DNA of 64,000 nt. It comes from Megascapheus bottae. Its lineage: Eukaryota; Chordata; Mammalia; Rodentia; Geomyidae. The stretch is from the NCBI GenBank assembly GCA_024803745.1, contig JANJXV010000043.1, positions 7,755,518 to 7,819,517 of the forward strand. The letters run 5' to 3'. Of this stretch, positions 32,460 to 43,925 are shown piece by piece (the first letter of the stretch is position 1; each line of letters starts with the position of its first letter). Under the pieces are notes generated by a model. The model had not been told where the DNA came from. It did no database searches and saw only the letters and a program-made list of their open reading frames with translations. The position numbers and the translations under genes were made by a program.

Positions 32460-32745
32460 CACAAATGGTAAAATAATTGTTGAAAGAACTTTCTGAGAGA
32501 TGAGGTCCTGGGAAAGGGGAGGGAGGATGGATGGGGGAGAGGAAGGGTGGGGAAAAACACTACTAATGTTCAATGAACAAGTAGGAAGCTAGAACCAGAT
32601 AAACTTTGGGATGGGGAGAGCTGGGAGAGATGGGGAGAGCAAGGAAGGAGTGACTTTGATGAACAGGCATTGTGCTCACAAACTGATAGGGTGAATTGAA
32701 ACCCCTTGGTACAACTACTTAAGGATAAGTTAAAAATATATTTAA
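32460..32745 (+). mobile_element. L1-like 3' end (OR-3 unit)
   Basis: A purine-rich stretch with GAAGCTAGAACCAGATAAAC leads to CCCCTTGGTACAACTACTTA and an A/T-rich tail. The same module precedes OR-4, OR-5 and OR-6. Confidence 0.55.
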
Positions 32746-33104
32746 TATTAAAAGAATAACTTTCTGAGGGCTACTAATTAATACAGCCAAATAAATCAAT
32801 GTCCTTTATATCACTTAGGAGGTAGCTATATAGGCAAACAAATAGAGAGATAGATAGGGATGATTTGAAATCTGAAAGTGGCTTCTACAAGAACTGTACT
32901 TATATAAAAAATACTTCCATGACAAGTGTCATATCAGAAAATAAAGATTGTTGCCATTGTAAATAAATAATACATCACTATTACACAGTTGATAGGATTA
33001 AAAATACGGAGGTTATCAAAAGGGGCACATGAAATCACTTTCCAATATTCTACAAGGTTGTAACAAAATCAATCTCTTAAATTTCCAAAGGGAAATCAAA
33101 GAAA

Positions 33105-33320
33105 AGCACTGGTGATACACATGTCATCCAAGCTACTCAAGAGACTGAAAACTGAAGACCATGGTTCAAAGCCACCCTGGTCAAGAGAAGTCTTATCTTC
33201 CATGAGCCACCAAGGACCTGGGAGTGGATCTGAACTAGCAAAATGCCTTAAGCAAAAAAAAACTTATGGGCAGCAGCCAGGCCCTGAATTAAAAGCCTCA
33301 GGAATACCACCAGAAAATAA
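33105..33320 (+). repeat. SINE (B1-like + tRNA-like), diverged
   Basis: CATCCAAGCTACTCAAGAGA, CCATGGTTCAAAGCCACCCT and a degraded right half ending near CAGGAATACC. Confidence 0.6.
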
Positions 33321-33521
33321 AGACATCAAAAACTCAAGGAATATAAAACAAAGGATATTTACCCAAATACTATAATGTTAAAGTGATTGGCTTTGCACAG
33401 CACTCCCGTGGGAAGCAATCAGAGAAAGATAAGGCATCCCTGGGTGGGCATGAGAACCTGAGCTAGCAGTGGATATTGACTGAACTTTTGCTTTCTTGCC
33501 CCAAGGAGAACAGCCAGGGCT

Positions 33522-34220
33522 ATGACCACACAAAACCACACAGGGGAATCACCATTCCTCCTCTTGGGCCTCTAAGACTACCCTCAACTCCGGCCCATGC
33601 TCTTTGGGATCTTCCTGTCCATGTACCTGATCACCGTGCTCGGAAATCTTCTCATCATCCTGGCAGTTACCTCTGACCCCCACCTCCACACCCCCATGTA
33701 CTTCTTCCTCTCCAACCTGTCTTTTGTGGATGTCTGTTTTACTACTACTACCATCCCCAAGATGCTGGTGAATATCCAGACCCTGAGGAAAGACATCTCC
33801 TACCCAGAGTGCCTCACTCAGGTGTATTTCTATCTGAGTTTTGCTGGAATGGATAATTTCCTAATGACCGTGATGGCTATTGTGCTCTTCGGTGTGTTTC
33901 CTGCCTTAGGAATCTTCTTCTCTTACTATCAGATCCTATCCTCTTTAATGAAGACGTCCAACACAGCTACCAAGCACAAAGCCTTCTCCACCTGTGGCTC
34001 TCACCTCTGTGTGATCTCCTTGTTCTACGGGACAGGACTTGGGGTGTACCTCAGCTCTGCAGTGTCCTCCTCTGCCCACAGAAGCAAGGTGGCCTCGTTG
34101 ATGTACACAGTGGTCACTCCCATGCTGAACCCTTTCTTCTACAGCCTCAGGAACCAGGACGTGATGGGGGCCCTGGAGAGACTGCAAGGTAGAGTGGTCT
34201 CCTGTCTTGTTGGATTGTGA
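33522..34220 (+). pseudogene. OR-3: family 7 olfactory receptor pseudogene with large in-frame deletion
   Basis: ATG at 33522 follows an acceptor-like tract (TTTTGCTTTCTTGCCCCAAG, ending 33504). The frame reads [17 protein letters not shown], then TAA at 33573-33575 where relatives have Ser. [14 protein letters not shown] (TM1), [18 protein letters not shown] (TM2) and [14 protein letters not shown] follow, then [11 protein letters not shown]. There the sequence jumps to [14 protein letters not shown] (TM5). Relative to OR-5, 249 bases (83 codons) are missing between two TGGCT motifs, with the junction at 33874-33878. The loss removes MAYDRF, TM4 and the EL2 loop. TM6 ([13 protein letters not shown]) and TM7 ([15 protein letters not shown]) remain. 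At 233 codons it cannot encode a seven-helix receptor. Confidence 0.95.
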
Positions 34221-35040
34221 AGCACAGAACAAAGCAATCCATTGGAAGTGGGAAGACAAATTGGTTGAATATCAGATCAGTGATACTTTTCCTCCATTAT
34301 AGGATTCAGTGTATATGTATGTATAGACTCTTCCATCTACAAAAGACGTACTTATTCACGTGTGCCATCAAAGCCCCTATGCCTTTGTCTGTCCATGTTT
34401 GGACATCTATCTTTCAAGGAAATTTACTTCCTATCCATCAGAAGAACAACTTCTGTTTTCAGTGTGAATTTTTCTTAATATTCCCACTTGGGTTACTGTT
34501 GCACAACTTTCGTGGGCATTTCCAGTTGAACATAGAAAGCACTTATCACAATCCAAGTTTACACAGTATCCCTGTAAGTTATCCTCTTCTATATTAATTA
34601 TTCCTCCTCAAACACAAAACTACTTCTTCTTCTCCACCTTCTCATCCTTCTTTACCTCCTCCCCTTCTTCCTCCTCCAACTCCTCCTCCAAGAATCCAAA
34701 TAAAATCCCAACACATTCAGAACAGCAATTGTGTCCTTACATGAGAGATCTTGTTTTAAGTTTGAGGGCAATTATTTTTTTTTTCTTTACTAATTTCTCT
34801 TTCCCACTCAGATATGAACATGTGTCCATGATAGCTGTACTAAGTGACATCCTCAGACAACAGACAACAGCCTGAGGATGCATGTTTCTTCTCATACTCA
34901 CCAGAAAGGTTGTTGAAGATTTTCTTCCCAATTGACATAATACAGGATCATATGTTTTATTGATTTTCATATCTTATTTAGTGAAAAGTTTGAATATTTA
35001 TCTGTGCATTTCTTTATGGCCATTTTTACCTCTCTTAAAG
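34221..35040. other. 3' flank of OR-3
   Basis: It is shared with the 3' flanks of OR-4 (40891-41340) and OR-7 (55475-55840): GAAGACAAATTGG-TGAAT, CTTATCACAATCCAAG, then a TCC/TTC-rich stretch near 34620-34690. From about 34740 to 35040 an antisense old L1-like region follows, also present at 56240-56540. No coding sequence beyond the OR is seen. Confidence 0.6.
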
Positions 35041-35275
35041 ATTGTCTTGGCTGGGACCAGTGCCTCACATCTAAAATCCTAGCTACTCATGAGTTTCAAA
35101 TTTGAGGATCACAATGGAAAGCCAACCTAGGCATTTATCTTCAATTGACTGCTAGAAATCCAGAAGTGGTTCTGTGACTCAAGGGGTAGAGCAGTAGCCT
35201 TGAGCTGAAGAGCTCAAGAACAGCAACCAGGCCCAGAAATCAAGCCCTATCACCAACCAAAAAAAATGAATGTGT
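35041..35275 (+). repeat. SINE in the OR-3 3' flank
   Basis: A B1-like left half is joined to a right half that contains TAGAGCAGTAGCCTTGAGCT. Its right half is the paralogue of 47014-47150, which forms the broken end of OR-5. Confidence 0.8.
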
Positions 35276-35700
35276 AAATAAATAAACATTATTTTATCAA
35301 TATTTTTCCTCATTGTGAAATCAACTTAATTGTGGACAATTAATTTTTGGTGTTGAGTATCTGAGAGGCTTTCCTTCTACCTCCTGGGACTGGGGCTCTT
35401 TGTAAGTGAATACCCCACACACTTCTCTCATTCTCATCAGCCTTTCCTATGCTCTGAATGAAGATTTGATTTGCTGCAATCCCTTTTGTCAATTTTCCCT
35501 CCTATTTAATGAAATACAACAGAACTTTCCAGAAAGTACTAGTCTTGGCTATATCTCCAGTTACATTCTATGTGGTTTCCTGTGGTAATTTCAGCTTCAG
35601 GTCTTACAGGCTGAGATGTAGGATGGAGCCTCCAAGCCAGGTTGGAGAGGAAAGTCTGTGACACTCTTATCTCTACCCATAAAACTGCTGTAAGTAAACG
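35276..35700. other. Unit interval, non-coding
   Basis: It is shared with 47160-47570 (OR-5 unit) and 56540-56930 (OR-7 unit): CAACTTAATTGTGGAC, ATTTGGTGTTGAG and TTGATTTGCTGCAATC. No ORF is conserved among the copies. Confidence 0.6.
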
Positions 35701-35910
35701 GAGCAACCTGTGCTCACACCTGGATCCTAGCTATTCGGGAGCCTGAGATCTGAGGATCACAGATCAAACCCAGCCTGGACATGAAAGTCCATCAGACTCT
35801 TACATCCAATTAACCACCAGAAAACTGAAAGTGGTGCTGTGGCTCAAACTAGGAGAGTGTTAGCATTGAGAGCTCAGAGGTAGTGCCCAGGCCTAGAGTT
35901 CAAGGCCCAC

Positions 35911-35975
<65 letters not shown>
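35701..35975 (+). repeat. SINE followed by (GA)n
   Basis: CACACCTGGATCCTAGCTATTC and CATGAAAGTCCATCAGACTC belong to the SINE. GA repeats at 35913-35974 form the tail. Paralogues are at 56925-57165 and 59099-59278. Confidence 0.85.
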
Positions 35976-35977
<2 letters not shown>

Positions 35978-36179
35978 GATCTCGCTCTAGTAAGGAAACA
36001 GCAAACAATGTACTGAATGAAGAAACCTGGAAGATTGTAAGATCTAAATTACATTCGCCCTGTCACTCAGCACTGTGTCCCAGCCAGAGCAATCCATCAA
36101 GAGAAAGAAAAAGATGCATCCAAATTGGAAAAACAAACCCAAAATGTCACTGTGTGTATAAGATGTGTCCTGCACTAAA

Positions 36180-36418
36180 GTAACTCCCCAAATCAGTTCT
36201 TATGCCAGTGGCTCAAGCCTGAACCTGCAGCTACTCCACAGGCTGAGATCTGAGGTTCGAAGCTCCCACTCATCCTGTGCAGGAAGTCCTCCAGGACCTT
36301 ATTTCCACTTACATAAGAGTAAGACAGAAGTGGAATTGTGGCAGAAGTGATAGAGCACCAACCTTGAGCACAAAAGTTATGGGAGAATCCTCCAACCCAG
36401 AACTCCAGGCCTAGAACC

Positions 36419-36469
<51 letters not shown>

Positions 36470-36470
36470 T
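36180..36470 (+). repeat. Diverged SINE followed by (CA)n
   Basis: TATGCCAGTGGCTCAAGCCT, CTACTCCACAGGCTGAGATC and a degraded right half, then CA repeats at 36420-36468. Paralogues are at 47725-47966 and 57380-57650. Confidence 0.75.
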
Positions 36471-36537
36471 CCATCTTTCAATAGGATCATGAGGGAATGA
36501 TATGTTTCCGGTTTTATTTAGGGGTGTCATTTCTTTT

Positions 36538-36585
<48 letters not shown>

Positions 36586-37075
36586 GCTCTTGGAGCTTGA
36601 ACTCAGAGCCTAGGCATTGTCCATGACTCTTTTTGCTCAAGGATTATGCTCTTTTACTTGAGCCACAGCTCCATTCTGGCTTTTTAGTGGTTCATTGAAG
36701 AGAAGACTCTACAGACTTTTCTGCCCCCACTGGCTTCTAACTCTAAATCCTCACATCTCAGCCTTCTAAGTATTTCAAATTAGAGGCCTGAGCCAGCAGC
36801 AGCTAGCTGAGATTGTTTTCTTTTTCCTTGTTCTCTTTCTTTAGTTTTTTTGTCCGTTCTTGGACTTGAACTCTGAGCCTGGATGCTGTCCCTGAGATCT
36901 TCAGCTCACCACTACCGCCCTACTCCTTGACCCACAGCCCACATCTGCTTTTCTAGTGGTTATTTGCAGATAAGAGTAACACGGACTTTAGTTCCTGGGC
37001 TGGTTTTGAACCAAGATCCTCAGATCTCAGCCTCCTGAGTAGCTAGAATGACAGGAGTGAGCAAAAAAACCTAGC
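36538..37075 (-). repeat. (TG)n and two antisense SINEs
   Basis: TG repeats at 36540-36585, then antisense SINEs at about 36586-36805 and 36850-37075 (TCAGCCTCCTGAGTAGCTAG). The same trio occurs at 48038-48615 and 57725-58255. Confidence 0.85.
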
Positions 37076-38164
37076 GGAATTTTCTAAACTTCATTTCATA
37101 GAAATCCAGCAGTTGGGCCGAGGGGAGCAATAACAGAAGAAAAGGAATTAGGGGCTGATATGAGAGAAATGAAGAACCGAAAATACAAATGTCCAGTTTA
37201 CCAGGGAGGATACATTCATTAACTAATAATTAAATGATTATTCATTTATTTAATCCATTGTACAGGGCACTGAGCTATTGTTGTGATTTTCTGAATGGAT
37301 AATAAGGGTAACATATATGAGGTAACAAATAAAATTTTATAGTGTCCTAGGTGTCGCAATGTGCTGTTATACAAATTAAACATGGGGTTTTTATCTATAA
37401 TTTCAAAGCATAAGATACTTTAATAATGAAAAAATCAAGAATCTTTTTCCTTAGAAATCAAGTGATCTATTACATGTCCAAAGTTTCTTCAAGGCAGATG
37501 CCAAATCCACATGGCTCCAGAGATTTAGTATCTATATAAATCAATAATTTCTTTCAGAATTCATTGTTATCTTCTTCTCAAAACAAAAGAACATAACAAA
37601 AGGAATTGTGTTCCCCTTGGAATAAATTAATTCCTCTCCCCTGTAACAGCCTACAATAATGCAAGAAATTAACCTAATACTCTTTATCCATGATGTCATC
37701 TTCACTTAACTTATGGGAACAAAATGGCTTGGAGACTAGAAAGACATTTCATTTCATAAAGACAATTATTTCATGAAAGGCAATTCATTTGATGAGGAGA
37801 TCTTAGCACATTCATCGTTTGAGTTGCAAGAAAATGCACAAGCTTCTGACTCCCTTCTCTGAATTAGTCTCCGTGAAAAGCCCAGCCAACAAAGTTCTAA
37901 GGAGGAGTTGGAGAGATAAGAAATCTTCAATAATAACCAAAACAGAGAGCCAAGATAACCTGGTAAAGACAGGGGAAATGTAAATTTATGGACAACAAGA
38001 GAAAAAAATGGGGTGAGTAGCAGGCAATCCTCTGGAATAGTGAGGATGAGAAGGGCCAGAAGTGAGCTCACATCTGCAGGTGTGGTCCCAGAATGGCAAG
38101 GAAGTTGGAGTTCAGGCTTTGTGAACTCTGGCTTCCCTTCTTTCTCTCACTTTCTGCAACCTAG
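37076..38164. other. Shared intergenic core of the OR unit
   Basis: This core recurs at 41345-42395 and 48625-49718. It shares AATACAAATGTCCAGTTAAC, GTTCCCCTTGGAATAAATTA, TTCATTTCATAAAGACAAT and GAGTTGCAAGAAACTGC. It is non-coding and well conserved between copies. It leads into candidate exon 1. Confidence 0.75.
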
Positions 38165-38302
38165 AGCCCCTTCCACATGAAGTTCCCTTCTGAAAGGTCT
38201 CTCGCTTTTCTTCACTCTTTCCCAATAATCACTGTTAACTGTCAGCATGCAACATCCGCTTATGTATTTGTTAATCACCGTTAAGGTTCCTCTGTACACC
38301 AG
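38165..38302 (+). other. Candidate non-coding 5' exon 1 (OR-4 unit)
   Basis: Acceptor CACTTTCTGCAACCTAG and donor TACACCAG/GTATTG bound a 138-base segment containing GAAGTTCCCTTCTGAAAGG. Same inference as 29818-29964. Confidence 0.35.
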
Positions 38303-38329
38303 GTATTGTCTTTTGGGTTCCAGGCCAGG

Positions 38330-38605
38330 GATGTGTGTGTGAGTGTGTGTGTGTGTGTGTCTTTCTGTCTTTCTGTGTGCCTGCATGTACATGTGCCAGT
38401 CATGGGTCTTGAACTGTGGGTCTGTGGACTGTCCCTGAACTTCTGAGCCATACCAAGTGAACTACAGCACACATGTGGTTATTTGGTAATAATCAAGAAT
38501 GAGAATCTCATGGATTTCCCTGCCTGAGGTGGCTTCACACCCTGATATGTCAATTGCAGCCTCATAGTAGCTCGAATGGCAGCTGTGAGCCACTGCCACC
38601 CAAGT
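38330..38605 (-). repeat. Short (TG)n and antisense SINE
   Basis: TG repeats at 38331-38360, then an antisense SINE to about 38600 (ATTGCAGCCTCATAGTAGCT). Confidence 0.7.
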
Positions 38606-38909
38606 TCCCTCACCTGGTTTTGCACATGCACACTGGCTTTTGTGTGCAAAGAATGGTTTTCTATGTATACCAGCTGGAAAAGGGGGTTTTGCTGGGGTAT
38701 TTCCATACAGGCATATATGGTGTTTTGATCACACCCCTCTGTAGCTCTTTCTTTGGTCCATAGTCTCTGCCTCTGAATGCAACAGAGTTTAGTGGATTTT
38801 ATCTTCATCTTCACACATATTCTCTATTATTCAATCCCACCATTCCTTCCCTGTCCCTCAGGCTTGTGCCCATAAACATTTACATTCCAGATACATAGAC
38901 AGATAAATG

Positions 38910-38959
<50 letters not shown>

Positions 38960-39067
38960 GCATTGAGCATATGAATCAAATTCATCCAGTTTATTATTGT
39001 ATGATCCATTAATTCTGATGATTTCTGCATAATAAGTTCCAGCTCCAGAGCATAAACACATATGTTG
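38606..39067. other. Intergenic sequence with (GATA)n
   Basis: Shared with the OR-5 and OR-6 units (GGTTTTCTATGTATACCA-CTGG, GGTATTTCCA-ACAGGCATAT, TTGAGCATATGAATCAAATT). A GATA tetranucleotide repeat lies at about 38914-38959. In the OR-5 unit the matching place is a long degenerate GATA/GACA region (43525-43920). In OR-6 it is a short remnant near 50822-50862. Confidence 0.75.
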
Positions 39068-39310
39068 TTTATTGTATGTATGTGTGTGTGTTTGTGTGTA
39101 TGTGCCAGTCCAGGGATTTAAGTGTCAGTATCGCTGAGACTTGTTAGTCAAGGCTACCACTAATGCCACAGCACTTCCACTTTCATATTTTTGGTGCTTC
39201 AAATTGGAGTTGAGAGTTTCACAGACTTTCATGCCTAGGCTGGCATTGAACCATGAACCTCAGATCTCAGCCTCCTGAGCTGCTAGCATGACAGGCATAA
39301 GCCAAAGGCC
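39068..39310 (-). repeat. TG-rich tract and antisense SINE
   Basis: A broken TG repeat at 39076-39102 is followed by an antisense SINE ending CTCAGCCTCCTGAGCTGC near 39285. Confidence 0.75.
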
Positions 39311-39403
39311 ATTTCCTCAGTGTGTTCTGTATTTGTGATATGATGTTCCTGTCTCAGTTGTTCTTTGCGTCTGGTATTCTTTTTTCAATTGCTCATATTT
39401 TAG

Positions 39404-39468
39404 AAGGAATTCTGTCAGGAGGCATCCACAGCCATGTTGACCAGCCATGCTGTCTTCCATCCACACAG
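39404..39468 (+). other. Candidate non-coding 5' exon 2 (OR-4 unit)
   Basis: The acceptor is TTTTTTCAATTGCTCATATTTTAG cut to TTGCTCATATTTTAG at its core, and the donor is CCACACAG/GTAACA. It lies about 500 bases before the coding exon. Confidence 0.4.
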
Positions 39469-39985
39469 GTAACAGATGTATCATGTTGAGAACAGTTCAG
39501 TCCAGGAACGCTGCCTGGACTCAGGCGATGTTGCTGAATGGCATCTGTGAACTCCATGTACTGAGAATTACCGCACAAATGCTCCCATTCCTGAGGTAAA
39601 TGCTCGCTCCGTGGCATGCAGACACAGTAGGACGACTACCAGGTGTTGGCCTTTGATGTCTCTTCACATTAACCCAGCTCCACAAGAATTAACACAATTA
39701 TACCTGCGAGTTGAAAGCGTTTTCTGAATGGGGAGGTGAGGGGAAGACATGGGCAGATGAATGAAGTATCCTAATACTCATTGTACAAACATGAAGCTAG
39801 AACTAGGTAAACTGAGGGTTGGGCGGGGCTGGGAGTCACAGACCATGATGGGATGACAATATACTCACAAGTTCTATGTTGAATTGAAAGCCCTTACTAC
39901 AACTACTTAAAACTAACTTCAAATACAACCATGCGAGCGTTCAAGGAACTTTTGCTTTCTTGCCCCAAGGAGAACAGCCAAGACT

Positions 39986-40890
39986 ATGAGAGCACAAAAC
40001 CACCCAGGGGAATCACCATTCCTCCTCCTGGGCCTCTCGGGTGACCCTCAACTCCAGCCCCTGCTCTTTGGGATCTTCCTGTCCATGTACCTGATCACCG
40101 TGCTCGGAAATCTGCTCATCATCCTGGCCGTCACCTCTGACCCCCACCTCCACACCCCCATGTATTTCTTCCTCTACAACCTGTCCTTTGTAGACATCTG
40201 CTTCACCTCCACCACAGTCCCCAAGATGCTGGTGGACATCCAGACCCAGAGGAAAGACATCTCCTACCCAGAGTGCCTCACTCAGGTGTATTTCTTTCTG
40301 GATTTGTTGGAATGGATAATTTCCTATTGACCTTGATGGCTTATGACCGGTTTGTGGCCATCTGTCACCCACTGAACTACCCACTTATCATGAACACTCA
40401 CTTCTGTGGCCTCCTGGTGCTCGTGTCTTGGCTTCTCATTTTCTGCATCTCACTAATCCATGTTGTACTGATGAGGAAATTAACCTTCTCTCCAGGAACC
40501 ACCATGCCCCATTTCTTCTGTGAACTAACTCAGGTTCTCCAGGTGGCCAGCTTTGACACCCTCATCAATGACATCTGGATGTACCTGGCTTTTATGCTGT
40601 TCTGTATGTTTCCTGCCTTAGAAATCTTCTTCTCTTACCATCAGATCCTATCCTCTTTAATGAAGATGTCCAACACAGCTAGCATGCACAAAGCCTTCTC
40701 CACCTGTGGCTCTCACCTCTGTGTGATCTCCTTGTTCTACGGGATAGGACTTGGGGTGTACCTCAGCTCTGCGGTATCCACTTCTGCCCACAGAAGCAAG
40801 GTGGCCTCGGTGATGTACACAGTGGTCACTCCCATGCTGAAACTGGGGAGACTGCCAGGCAGAGTGGTCTCCTGTCTTGATGGATTGTGA
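39986..40890 (+). pseudogene. OR-4: family 7 olfactory receptor pseudogene
   Basis: ATG at 39986 lies 17 bases past an acceptor-like tract (CTTTTGCTTTCTTGCCCCAAG). The frame reads [19 protein letters not shown]1 [32 protein letters not shown] and TQVYFFL. A one-base deletion within 40301-40306 then shifts the frame. The continuing frame has [22 protein letters not shown]4, [13 protein letters not shown] (EL2), [13 protein letters not shown] and [10 protein letters not shown]. At about 40840 a 42-base in-frame loss removes the TM7 NPFIYSLRN motif and the following residues, joining ML to KLGRLPG. Restoring both gaps would give the ~316-codon family length. The coding sequence is closest to OR-5 ([15 protein letters not shown]), but the 5' flank matches OR-6. 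Confidence 0.95.
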
Positions 40891-41345
40891 AGCACAGAAC
40901 AAAGTAGTCCCTTGGAAGTGGGAAGACAAATTGGCTGAATATCAGATCAGTGATACTTGTCCTTCATTATAGGATTCAGTGTATATGTATGTATATACTC
41001 TTCCATCTAGAAAAGACTTACTTATTCACGTATACCACCAAAGTCCCTACGGCTTTGTCTGTGAATGTTTCGACATCTGTCTTTCAAGGAAATTTACTTG
41101 CTACCCATCAGAAGAACAACTTCTGTTTTCAGTGTGGATTTTTCTTAATACTCCCATTTGAGTTGCTGTGGCACAATTTTCCTGGGCATTTCCAATTGAA
41201 CATAGAAAGCACTTATCACAATCCAAGTTTACACAGTATCCCTGTAAGTTATCCTCTTCTATATTAATTATTCCTCCTCAAACACAAAACTACTTCTTCT
41301 TCTCCTCCTTCTCATCCTCTGCCTCTTCCGCCTCCTCCTTGAAGA
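40891..41345. other. 3' flank of OR-4, shortened
   Basis: It is nearly the same as the OR-3 3' flank up to a TTC/TCC-rich stretch at 41290-41345, then joins directly to the shared intergenic core at about 41350. About 2.5 kb present after OR-3 (34.6-37.1 kb) is missing here. Confidence 0.7.
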
Positions 41346-42395
41346 AGCAGTAACAGAAGGTTAGGAAGTTGGGGCTGATATGAGAGAAATGAAGATCAGA
41401 AAATACAAATGTCCAGTTAACCAGGGAGGATACATTCATTAAATAATGATAAATAAATGATCATGCATTTATTTAATCCACTGAACAGGGCACTGAGCTA
41501 TTCTCATAATATTCTGAGTGCATATTAAGGGTAACATATATGAGCTAACAAATATAATTTTATAGGTTGCTGAGTGTCTCAGTGTGCTGCTGTCCAAACA
41601 AAACTTGGGATTTTTATCTATATTTTCAAAGCATAAGAAACTTTAACGAAAAAAATTTTAAAAATTTTTCCTGTAGAAATCAAGTGATCTATTACATGTC
41701 CAAAGATTTTTCAAGGCAGAAGCCAAATAAACATGGGTCCAGAGATTTAGCCCCTGTTTAAATAAATAGATCCTGTAAGGATTCCTTATTGTATTTAATC
41801 AAAACAAAAGGAAAAAACAAAAATAATATGTTCCCCATGGAATAAATTAATTCTTCTCACCCTGTAACAGCCCACCATAATGCAAGAAATTAACCTCAAA
41901 ATTTATCCATGATGTCATCTTCACTTTAACTCATGGGAACAAAATGGTTTGGAGACTGGAAAGACATTTCATTTCATAAAGACAATTATTTCATGAAAGG
42001 CAATTCATTTCATGAGGACATCTTAGCACATTCATCGATTGAGTTGCAAGAAACTGCACAAGCTTCTGACTCCCTTCTCTGAATCCAGTCTCCATGAAAA
42101 CCCCAGTCGACAAACTTCTAAGGAGTTGGGGAGATAAGAAATCTTCAGTGATAACCAAAATACAGAACCATGGTAGCCTGGTAAAGACAGGGGAAATGTA
42201 AATATATGACCAGCGAGGGAAAACAAGACAAAAAGAAAATTGGGTGAGTAGCAGGCAATCCTCTGGAATAGTGAGGCTGGGAAGGGCCAGAAGGGAGCTC
42301 ATATGTGCAGGTGAGGTCCCAGAACTCTAAGGCACTTGGAGTTCACGCTTTGTGGACTCTGATTTCCTTCCTTTCTGTAACTTGCTGCAACCTAG
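41346..42395. other. Shared intergenic core of the OR unit (second copy)
   Basis: Paralogue of 37076-38164 and 48625-49718, with the same landmarks. No coding sequence. Confidence 0.75.
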
Positions 42396-42534
42396 AGCGC
42401 ATTTCTCATGAAGTTCCTTTCTGGAAGGTCTCTTGCTTTTCTTCACTCTTACCCAATAATCAGCATTATCTGTCAACTTTGCTACATCGATTATGTATTT
42501 ATTAATCCCCCGTTAAAGCTCCATTGTGCACCAG
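42396..42534 (+). other. Candidate non-coding 5' exon 1 (OR-5 unit)
   Basis: AACTTGCTGCAACCTAG precedes and GCACCAG/GTATTG ends a 139-base segment. Same inference as its paralogues. Confidence 0.35.
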
Positions 42535-42554
42535 GTATTGTCTTTTGGGTTCCA

Positions 42555-43235
42555 GGCCAGGGACTTGTGTGTCTGTGTGTCTGTGTGTCTGTGCGTCTCT
42601 GGTCTCTGTGTCTATGTGGTCTATGTCTGGGTGTGTGTCTGTGTCTGTCTGTCTGTGTGCATATGTGTGTCTCTAGGCCTGGCCCTTCAACTCTAACACT
42701 GGCATTCTTCCTCAGCTCCTTTTGCTCAGGCTACCACTCTACTATTTGAGCTGCAGCTCCACGTCCAGCTTCTTCTGTCATTTTATGGAAATAAGACTCT
42801 CAGGGCTTTCCTGCCCAGGCTGGCTTTGAACTTCCATTGTCAGACCTCAGACACCTGAGCAATGATGGTTACATGGATGAACCACCAGTGCTGGCATATT
42901 TGACCAAAAATGTATGGTATGTTTCCCAGTAGTGTCCATAACAAAATCTAGCCAACAACAAATTATTAGTAAGGAAGAATTTCCCTTCGTGGGTGTGTGT
43001 GTGTCAGTGTCTGTGTCTGTGTGTGTCTGTATGTACATGCGCCAGTCATAGTACTTGAAATGTGCACCTGGGCACTGCCCCTGAGCTACTGAGCCATAAC
43101 AAGTGAACTGCAGCTCACGTGTGGCTTTTTGGTGATTAATTAGGAATGAGAATCTCATGGACTTCTCTGCCTGATCCTTCAATTGCAGCCTCGTAGTAGC
43201 TGGAATGCCACCTGTGAGCCACTGGCACCCAACTT
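42555..43235 (-). repeat. TG-rich stretch with two antisense SINEs
   Basis: A degenerate (TG/TCTG)n at 42560-42675, an antisense SINE at about 42685-42895, another broken TG stretch at 42990-43030 and an antisense SINE to about 43235. Confidence 0.7.
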
Positions 43236-43524
43236 TCCTCACTTAGTTTTGCACATGCACACTGGCTTCAGTGTGCACAGAATGATTTTCTATGTATTCC
43301 AACTGGAAAAGGGAGGGTTGCTGTGGTATTTCCACACAGGCATATATTGTGTTTTGATCACAATAAATCCCTCTGTAGCTCTTTCTTTGGCCCATATTTC
43401 CTGCTCCTGATTTCAACAGGGTTTAGTGGATTTTATCTTCATCTTCACACATATTCTGTATTTCTCAATCCCACCATTCCCTCCTCTCCCTCAGGATTCT
43501 CCCCATAAACATTTACATTCATGG
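43236..43524. other. Intergenic sequence, OR-5 unit
   Basis: Paralogue of 38606-38900 and 50535-50820. Non-coding. Confidence 0.6.
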
Positions 43525-43925
43525 TAGATAAATAATAGGTATAGAGATAATAGATAATACAAAGGGAAATGCTAACAAAGATGCAGTTACCTAGGTGGAT
43601 AATGGATCAACAGACAGACAGATAGACACACAGATAATAGATGGTCTATTACATTCATACATACATCAGGAGATAATAGAAAAAGGTAGATAGATATATA
43701 ACTAATTGAGAGACAGACAGGTATGCACAAAGGTAGATAGATAATAGATACACACAGGCATACATCCATAGACAACAGTAGACACTTATATTGATACTGA
43801 GATCGCAGACAGTAGCCTGGTATGTATATGATAGGTAGACACATATATACATAAATGATACACATTGGAATGTAGGTAAGAAGATAGGTAGCTGAGTAGT
43901 AGACACATAGATACATGGATATTAA
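43525..43925 (+). repeat. Degenerate GATA/GACA repeat region
   Basis: Irregular AGATA, GACAGA and ATACA units extend over about 400 bases. It is the expanded and decayed counterpart of the short GATA array at 38914-38959. The tyrosine/cysteine-rich antisense ORFs are artefacts. Confidence 0.8.

Larger units (their letters stand above)
29340..33483 (+). repeat. 5' flank of the OR-3 tandem unit
   Basis: The same order of landmarks recurs before OR-4, OR-5 and OR-6. First comes CATGGGAACAAA-GTTTGGAGACT (29387). GCTTCTGACTCCCTTCTCTGA-type sequence follows (29490), then candidate exon 1 (29818-29964), TG and TTTC microsatellites with antisense SINEs, and candidate exon 2 (32155-32219). Last is an L1-like 3' end (32460-32740). 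This copy is the most diverged, consistent with its being the oldest or outermost unit. Confidence 0.75.
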
